Positions 7,515 to 11,984 of a DNA stretch of 11,984 bases are shown one piece after another. The stretch covers positions 1 through 11,984 of the forward strand of contig DASRPA010000078.1 of NCBI GenBank assembly GCA_035646635.1. The letters run 5' to 3'. Source of the DNA: JACDAL01 sp035646635 (lineage in GTDB: Bacteria; Actinomycetota; CADDZG01; WHSQ01). The notes beneath the pieces were generated by a model. The model worked only from the letters and a program-made list of their open reading frames with translations, had not been told where the DNA came from and did no database searches. The position numbers and the translations under genes were made by a program. The first letter of the stretch is position 1, and each line of letters begins with the position of its first letter.

Positions 7515-8876
7515 ATGAATCTGGAGGATTTGCGGGCGGCGCTGGCGGAACCCGGGAGAGTCAAGGACGACCGCAAGACGGTCGAGGAGCACTCGAGCGA
7601 CATCAGCTATCACCCCGGGCGAGCACCGGAAGCGGTCATCTATCCCAACAGCACTGAGGAGGTCAGCCGCGTCCTGCGCTCTGCTGTCGAGCAACAGGTT
7701 CCCGTCGTCACCTTCGGAAAAGGTACAAGCGTCGAAGGACACGTCATTCCTCCCGCAGGGGCCATCACGCTAGACACGTCACTGATGGCCGAGGTGCTCG
7801 AGGTGCGGCCGGCCGACCGGTTCACTCGTGTGCAGCCCGGAGTCACTCGCCTCCGGCTCAACGAGGTCCTCGAGCCCGAGGGGTTCTTCTTTCCGGTAGA
7901 TCCCGGCGCCAATGCCTCGCTGGGGGGGATGGCCGCCACCAACGCCAGCGGCAGCAATGCCGTCCGCTACGGAGTGATGAAGGATAACGTCCTTGGGCTC
8001 GAGGTGGTGCTCGCGGACGGCAGGATCATTCGCACCGGAGGCAGGGCGGTCAAGTCGTCCGCGGGTTACAACCTGACCGCGCTGTTCGTCGGCTCTGAAG
8101 GGACTCTCGGGGTGATCACCGAGCTCATCCTGCGGGTGCACCATCTGCCCGAGAAGTTCGTAGTCGCCCGCGCCACCTTCTCGGACGTAGACGAAGCCGT
8201 CGCCGCGGCCTTGCGTCTGCTCTACTCCGGTTCCTCGGTCGGCAGACTCGAGCTCGTCGATGAGCACACCGTTCGAGCCGTAAACGCCTATAAAGGCACC
8301 GACTACGAAGAGGCTCCCACTCTGTTTCTCGAGTTCAGCGGCGTTCTGGTGAGCGTCGAACGCGATGTCGCGATGGCGGAGAAACTGTGCGCAGAGCAAG
8401 GCGGTGTCGGGTTCGTGGCGGACGAAGATCCACAGACAAGAGCACGTCTTTGGGAGGCGCGACATCACGCAGCGCTCGCAATCATTGCGACCGCTCCTGA
8501 AAAGAAGCTGATGACCACCGATGTCTGCGTTCCCATGACCGAGCTGCCCGGAGCGGTGCGTGAGGCCCGCAGGATCGTGTCTCTGCACGGACTCGAGGCC
8601 GCGGTCCTTGGACACATCGGCGATGGCAACTATCACGCTGTGTTTATGGTCGACCCCAACGACTCGCGAGAGGTGCAGCAGGCAGAGGCGATCAACGAGG
8701 CGATCGTGACCTATGCGCTGTCAAGGGGCGGGACCTGTACCGGCGAGCATGGTATCGGCGCGGGCAAGACTCATTACCTTCGAGCCGAGCATGGGGATGC
8801 CGTCGATGTGATGCGTGCGATTAAGACCGCTCTCGATCCCACAGGCATCCTGAACCCGGGAAAGGTGCTGAGCTGA
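7515..8876 (+). CDS. FAD-linked 2-hydroxyacid dehydrogenase (D-lactate/glycolate type)
   Basis: A 453-residue flavoprotein of the vanillyl-alcohol-oxidase superfamily, GlcD/DLD branch. It oxidises a D-2-hydroxy acid to the 2-oxo acid and passes electrons to a quinone, a cytochrome or a partner subunit. The FAD-binding domain runs from about 35 to 215 with PNSTEEVSRVL, FGKGTSVEGH (68-77), the DPGANASLGGMAATNASGS segment (129-147) and SSAGYNLTALFVGSEGTLG (181-199). The substrate domain carries the metal/substrate site HIGDGNYH (367-374) and EHGIGAGK (411-418), and the protein ends with the usual NPGKVL. All hallmark residues are present and the length is normal. No glcE, glcF or iron-sulfur partner lies next to it, so it resembles the stand-alone D-lactate dehydrogenase (cytochrome) type more than glycolate oxidase. 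The substrate is not decided by sequence. The inverted repeat at 7459-7489 may control it. Confidence 0.94.
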   Translation: MNLEDLRAALAEPGRVKDDRKTVEEHSSDISYHPGRAPEAVIYPNSTEEVSRVLRSAVEQQVPVVTFGKGTSVEGHVIPPAGAITLDTSLMAEVLEVRPADRFTRVQPGVTRLRLNEVLEPEGFFFPVDPGANASLGGMAATNASGSNAVRYGVMKDNVLGLEVVLADGRIIRTGGRAVKSSAGYNLTALFVGSEGTLGVITELILRVHHLPEKFVVARATFSDVDEAVAAALRLLYSGSSVGRLELVDEHTVRAVNAYKGTDYEEAPTLFLEFSGVLVSVERDVAMAEKLCAEQGGVGFVADEDPQTRARLWEARHHAALAIIATAPEKKLMTTDVCVPMTELPGAVREARRIVSLHGLEAAVLGHIGDGNYHAVFMVDPNDSREVQQAEAINEAIVTYALSRGGTCTGEHGIGAGKTHYLRAEHGDAVDVMRAIKTALDPTGILNPGKVLS

Positions 8877-9450
8877 TCGGTCGCCAATCGTCGCCGGAGC
8901 TTCGGTCCCTGGGGCACGGACTGCCAGTCTGCGTCGACCTAGAACCTGTTTGGCGTGCCCGTGAGTTGCCGCAACCGGCTCTCGACACCAGGGATCCGGG
9001 CTGTCGCCGCACGTGAACCTTCCCAGCTCTCAACCTCTACTCGGGCTCGGATGTGTCATTCGGCTTCTTACCCATCGGCTCGGGACTCTCGGGGCACACG
9101 AAGGACAATCCCAAGCGCATCTTGGAGCACCCAGCTCGCCGCAGCGACAACCAGGAGGTCGATCTTGATGATCCCCACCCCTTGAAACTTCATCAAAGTC
9201 GCCGATCGAGTTCCGACATCAAGCGCGAAGGCCTCAGCCTCGCCATGCCGGGTCTGCGACCCGCGACCCGATAGGTAGTTGTTCCGATGGAGCCAATAAA
9301 GGCGTTCACCCACGTCTGGCCGGCAGCGGAGGCTCCTGGCTTCGGCTGGGTCCGGGTCCCAAAGCGCTGGTCTGGTGAAGTCTCTGTGAGACACCCGCCC
9401 TAGGCCAGGACACCATCACTCGGCACACTGCTATATATTGCAGTTATTGC
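8877..9450. other. Intergenic stretch without recognisable gene
   Basis: About 570 bases after the dehydrogenase. The longest frame is a 108-codon minus-strand one (9394-9068) with one hydrophobic patch and no recognisable family; its codon use and composition do not mark it as real. A hairpin CGGACT-GCC-AGTCTG (8917-8931, one G-T pair) lies 40 bases after the dehydrogenase stop and may be a weak terminator, though it has no T-run. The right part probably once held the missing N-terminus of the antitoxin described next, but I cannot read it in any frame. Confidence 0.45.
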
Positions 9451-9582
9451 ACTTATTTCAGTTGCCCGTTGCGGATCAGGTTGAGTGATGTCCTCATTTA
9501 TCAAAGGAGCCGCGACGAGGCGCGAGGAGCGGCGCTTGCTGAAATGGTCAGCCTTGGAGAGGGCCAAGGTCTCCCCTACTAA
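9451..9582 (+). pseudogene. Excisionase-type antitoxin, C-terminal stub
   Basis: The frame ending at TAA 9580-9582 reads IRLSDVLIYQRSRDEARGAA and then LAEMVSLGEGQGLPY. This fits the C-terminus of the HTH/excisionase-like antitoxins that precede PIN toxins: an R-x-R-L-x-D-V-L-x-Y motif, a basic helix, and a tail ending near E-L-G-L-Y. The N-terminal DNA-binding HTH is absent; upstream of about 9451 the frame runs into a cysteine- and tyrosine-rich reading with no start. The stub ends 34 bases before the toxin ATG, in the expected order. Similarity is judged by pattern only. Its position directly before a PIN gene makes the call much more likely than the stub alone would. Confidence 0.52.
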
Positions 9583-9616
9583 CTCGAACGTCACGCCCTT
9601 CTCATAAGGTCAACAG

Positions 9617-10253
9617 ATGGCCTTTGTGGTGGTGTTCGACGCAGATGTCCTCTATCCGATCGGGTTGTGCGATCTGTTCATCACCACACTGAAATCTCGC
9701 CTGTACCGAGCAGGCGAACTGGAGCACTTCCATCCTGGAAGAGGTCGAGACAACATATTGTCCGCAACTTCCCGGATAAGCCCGCGAGAACATCCAGAGG
9801 CGCATCCAACTCATGAACGAGGCGGAACCGGGCGCTCTGATCGATCCGTCACCTGAGCTCATCGAAGCGATGACCAAAAATCCCAAGGATCGACACGTCC
9901 CGGCGACCGCAGTGGCAGCCGGAGGCGAGGTGCTCGTCACTTTCAATCTGTCGGACTTTCCTGTCGCATCATGTAATCCCTATGGTGTCGCAGCTCAGCA
10001 CCCAGACGAGTGCGTGAAGCATCTTGTGGACCTGGACCCCGCAGCCATCCGGCAATCCATCACCAGGATGGCCGGACGCCGGAAAGATCCGCCGGCCACT
10101 TCTCAAGACGTGCGTGACTACCTGGGCGAGATGTACATTCCTCGAGCGATGGCGCCGTTACGGGTAACCGCTTCCTGGGCCCTCAGAATCACGCCGAGTA
10201 CCCCGGCGAGCACTCGAAGATCGAGCTTCAGCGCGACAGCAGCCATGGCGTGA
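9617..10253 (+). pseudogene. PIN-domain toxin broken by three frame changes
   Basis: PIN toxins are metal-dependent ribonucleases using four acidic residues. The pieces are read in order across three frames. ATG 9617 gives FVVVFDADVLYP with the first Asp. At about 9710-9717 the frame changes and NWSTSILEEVE supplies the Glu. At about 9748 it changes again to RQHIVRNFPDKPA. At about 9786 it changes a third time to NIQRRIQLMNEAEPGALI, then DRHVPATAV, EVLVTFNLSDFP with the last Asp, PYGVAAQHPDE, and a normal tail ending near APLR (about 10164). Run-on sequence reaches TGA 10253, so the original stop is also lost. A start at ATG 9813 gives only the C-terminal two thirds, without the first Asp and Glu, so it cannot be active. 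The antitoxin upstream is also a stub. Frame errors in the assembly are possible, but none falls in a long homopolymer. Confidence 0.76.
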
Positions 10254-10762
10254 GCTTCGGTTCTTGCTCGCCTCCGCCCACCACCCGGCAGAGCGTAACC
10301 GTCCGCGGCCCGACTGCGAGCTGGCCGCGGCATGACCTTGCTCGCGGATGCCGCCGCAGCTGCTTTGAGACGCGGGCGAGAAGCGGTTGGAGTCGGGCTA
10401 CGTCCTCGGGTTCCAGTCTTGCGAGTTCTCGCCACGCCGGCGCCACGACCCATAGCTGCGGGTAAAACGCGGCAATCCGTGCGTGAGTTTACACGGACTC
10501 CCACTCCTCCGTTCGTACCCCTATGCTCGTGCCATCAGAACTCACGGCCCGTTTCAACGCGATACGAGCTCTCCTCGAGGGCAATCCCGAGGCAATGAGT
10601 CGTGCAAACGCCGACCGCCATCGCCACACAGTAGATCCGGCTGCAGTTGACCGGGGCGGAGCGCGTTCTAGCGTTCGGCGGGCTTGAGCGAACTCCGTAG
10701 GTGAAGTCGGCGGAGGGTGGGTAGGTTCAGCGTTCGATTCCCTGGCGACTTACGATGCCCTC
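10254..10762. other. Intergenic stretch without firm gene
   Basis: About 510 bases between the toxin remnant and the hydrolase. A small frame at + 10523-10687 (54 residues, starting MLVPSELTARFNAIRALLEG) has a helical look but no Shine-Dalgarno and no family I recognise. On the minus strand, about 10480-10228, one frame reads FYPQLWVVAPAWRELARLEP and continues as an amphipathic helix; it has no ATG and may be a remnant of an unknown gene. Neither deserves a gene call. Confidence 0.4.
10751..10756 (+). promoter_or_regulatory. Candidate -10 element for a leaderless mRNA
   Basis: TACGAT fits the actinobacterial -10 pattern TANNNT and ends 6 bases before ATG 10763, so transcription would start at or next to the A of the ATG. 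There is no Shine-Dalgarno before this ATG, which agrees with leaderless translation. No strong -35 is visible; the best is TTCAGC at 10726-10731. Confidence 0.35.
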
Positions 10763-11632
10763 ATGACTCTCTGGAACGAGGTAGGTGACGGGGTCTACCA
10801 GCGTCGGTATGGATCGATCGACGTGAGTGTCTGCGTGGTGCGCGGCAACGATGGCCTGCTCGTCGTCGACACCCGATCCTCACACCGCGAGGCCGACGAG
10901 ATTCGCGACGACCTGCGCGAGTTCGGCGCCGCCTCCGTGCGATGGGTCATGAACACCCACGCCCACTTCGACCACTGCTTCGGCAACCATCGATTCGGTC
11001 CGAACTCCGACATCGGGGCTCCCATCTACGGACATGAGCTGATGCCCAAGCACCTCGACGACTACGAGCGGGAGTTGCTGGTGGAGTGGATCGAGAAGGG
11101 TACTGGTGCCGAGGCGGAGGAGTGGCTCGTCGAGTCGGTCGGGACGCCCGAGTCGCTGCGAGAGATCATCATCACGCCTCCGACCGAGCTGGTCGCAGAG
11201 CGGGCGCTGCTCGACCTCGGCGATCGCGGCGTCGAGATGCTCTATCTCGGTCGCGGCCACACCGACAACGACCTCCTCTTGCACGTGCCCGACGTCGAGA
11301 CCTGGCTGGTGGGCGATCTGCTCGAGGAGTCGGGGCCGCCGATGTACGGATCGGGATGCTTCCCGCTCGACTGGCCGCAGACCATCGCGTCGTTACGCGA
11401 CCGCGTGACCGACGGCGCAACGCTCGTTCCCGGGCACGGAGCGCCGGTGGGACCGGAGTTTGCCGGCGAGCCCCAGCAGCGAGAGCTCGAGAGCGTCGCC
11501 ACCCTCATCAGTGAGCTCCACAATACCGGCGTCCCCGCGGTCGAGGCCGTCGCCGAGGGCGGCGACCGCTGGCCCTATCCACCTGAGATGCTTGAGATGG
11601 CCGTGGCCGAAGGCTACCGGCAGCTCGGTTGA
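10763..11632 (+). CDS. Metallo-beta-lactamase-fold hydrolase
   Basis: A 289-residue member of the MBL-fold superfamily. All zinc ligands are visible: HAHFDH (His66, His68, Asp70, His71), GRGHTDND with His166, VGDLLE with Asp185, and VPGHG with His225. The fold starts with the usual GVYQRRYGSIDVSVCVVRG strand and GLLVVDT (31-37). These proteins hydrolyse thioesters, lactones, beta-lactams or similar bonds with a binuclear zinc or iron centre. The spacing and the GRGHTDND motif resemble the glyoxalase-II-like and beta-lactamase-like bacterial hydrolases without a firm substrate. No signal peptide is seen, so it is cytoplasmic and unlikely to be an antibiotic-resistance enzyme. A segment of about 50 residues (92-140), rich in acidic and helical sequence, sits between the first and second metal motifs and may form the substrate lid. 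The gene stands alone. The start is ATG 10763. Confidence 0.92.
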   Translation: MTLWNEVGDGVYQRRYGSIDVSVCVVRGNDGLLVVDTRSSHREADEIRDDLREFGAASVRWVMNTHAHFDHCFGNHRFGPNSDIGAPIYGHELMPKHLDDYERELLVEWIEKGTGAEAEEWLVESVGTPESLREIIITPPTELVAERALLDLGDRGVEMLYLGRGHTDNDLLLHVPDVETWLVGDLLEESGPPMYGSGCFPLDWPQTIASLRDRVTDGATLVPGHGAPVGPEFAGEPQQRELESVATLISELHNTGVPAVEAVAEGGDRWPYPPEMLEMAVAEGYRQLG

Positions 11633-11784
11633 CAGTCCCATGGCTTCCATGAGTCCTCTCTCGCATTGTTCTGCGCTCTTCTGCGAGGCTTCGTGCGATT
11701 TCTCCGGGATCAGCGGCAACTGCTGAGGCAAGAACGGAAGCTGGTCCACCCCGAATGTGGTCGTTGACCGGACCCTTCGCGTTG

Positions 11785-11850
11785 TGGGCGGTGACGGGTT
11801 CGAACTGCCGACCCTGGTTGTAAGGGCACGCAACCGAGTTCGTCTACCAG
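11785..11850 (-). pseudogene. tRNA-like 3' remnant, possibly tRNA-Val(TAC)
   Basis: On the minus strand the sequence has a D-loop core TGGTAGAC, a T-arm with loop TTCGAAC (stem GGCAG/CCGTC, one A-C mismatch), and a 3' acceptor strand ACCGCCCA. The anticodon region would read CTCGG, a loop ending in TTACAA, then CCAGG, which fits Val(TAC) only if about 9 extra bases (near GCGTGCCCT) are removed from the loop. The matching 5' acceptor strand GGGCGGT is absent and no CCA follows. I read it as a broken tRNA copy, perhaps an attachment-site scar. It is not a functional tRNA. Confidence 0.4.
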
Positions 11851-11984
11851 CGAAAACGCTCTTCTTCGCAGCTCAGAGGCACTTTGGGCGGTAGTCTCAT
11901 TTGGTCTCTCCTGATCCCACTTCGTCGCTCGGCTGTTGGATATTTGCTGGATTTCGCGGGTGCGTGACTCCCGCGCCAGAGGTG

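Noticed and set aside
9068..9394. 108-codon minus-strand frame with one hydrophobic patch
   Set aside because: No recognised motif, no ribosome-binding site and no neighbour that supports it.
10700..10760. A T-arm-like sequence GTTCGATTCCCTGG upstream of the MBL gene, suggesting a tRNA
   Set aside because: The stem has a mismatch and no acceptor, D-arm or anticodon arm can be fitted at the right distances; a chance match is more likely.
11886..11910. GGGCGGTAGTCTCATTTGGT on the plus strand resembling a tRNA 5' half, inverted relative to the 3' remnant
   Set aside because: The D-stem does not close and the orientation is opposite to the 3' piece; an inversion would be needed to join them.
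1..11984. CRISPR array or phage gene cluster
   Set aside because: No regularly spaced repeats other than the 13-bp tandem repeat, and no integrase, terminase or structural phage gene was seen.

Overview
The window is GC-rich and comes from a high-GC bacterium. I infer Actinomycetota, probably an uncultured lineage, from the base composition, the GC-rich third codon positions, the SNF2/SWIM gene pair, the DUF4386-like membrane protein and the style of the PIN toxin-antitoxin locus. There is no rRNA or other taxonomic marker to confirm this.

Five genes look intact. From the left they are: a GHKL (MutL/MORC/Hsp90-like) ATPase on + (217-1728); a minus-strand pair running toward it, made of a SNF2-family helicase (6480-3337) followed after 8 bases by a SWIM zinc-finger protein (3328-2438); a GlcD/DLD-type FAD-linked 2-hydroxyacid dehydrogenase on + (7515-8876); and a metallo-beta-lactamase-fold hydrolase on + (10763-11632). 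The SNF2 and SWIM genes almost certainly form one transcript and act together on DNA or DNA-bound protein. The dehydrogenase and the hydrolase each stand alone.

Between these genes lies a large amount of wreckage: a fragment of a GntR regulator at the left edge, ended by a 13-bp tandem repeat; the zinc-ribbon end of an IS1595-type transposase (about 1933-2075); a probable LuxR-type HTH remnant (about 6561-6779); a DUF4386-like membrane protein that has lost its N-terminus (6916-7407); a toxin-antitoxin locus in which the antitoxin is a C-terminal stub and the PIN toxin carries three frame changes (about 9451-10253); and a tRNA-like 3' piece near the right edge (11785-11850). Three stretches (2076-2437, 8877-9450 and 10254-10762) have no recognisable gene. 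The region therefore looks like chromosome under gene loss, or an old insertion zone, with a few maintained genes.

The most notable regulatory structure is a perfect 11-bp inverted repeat with a 9-base centre (7459-7489), just upstream of the dehydrogenase ribosome-binding site. The best candidate for a little-described system is the GHKL ATPase facing the SNF2-SWIM pair across a transposase scar. A functional link between them is only a hypothesis.
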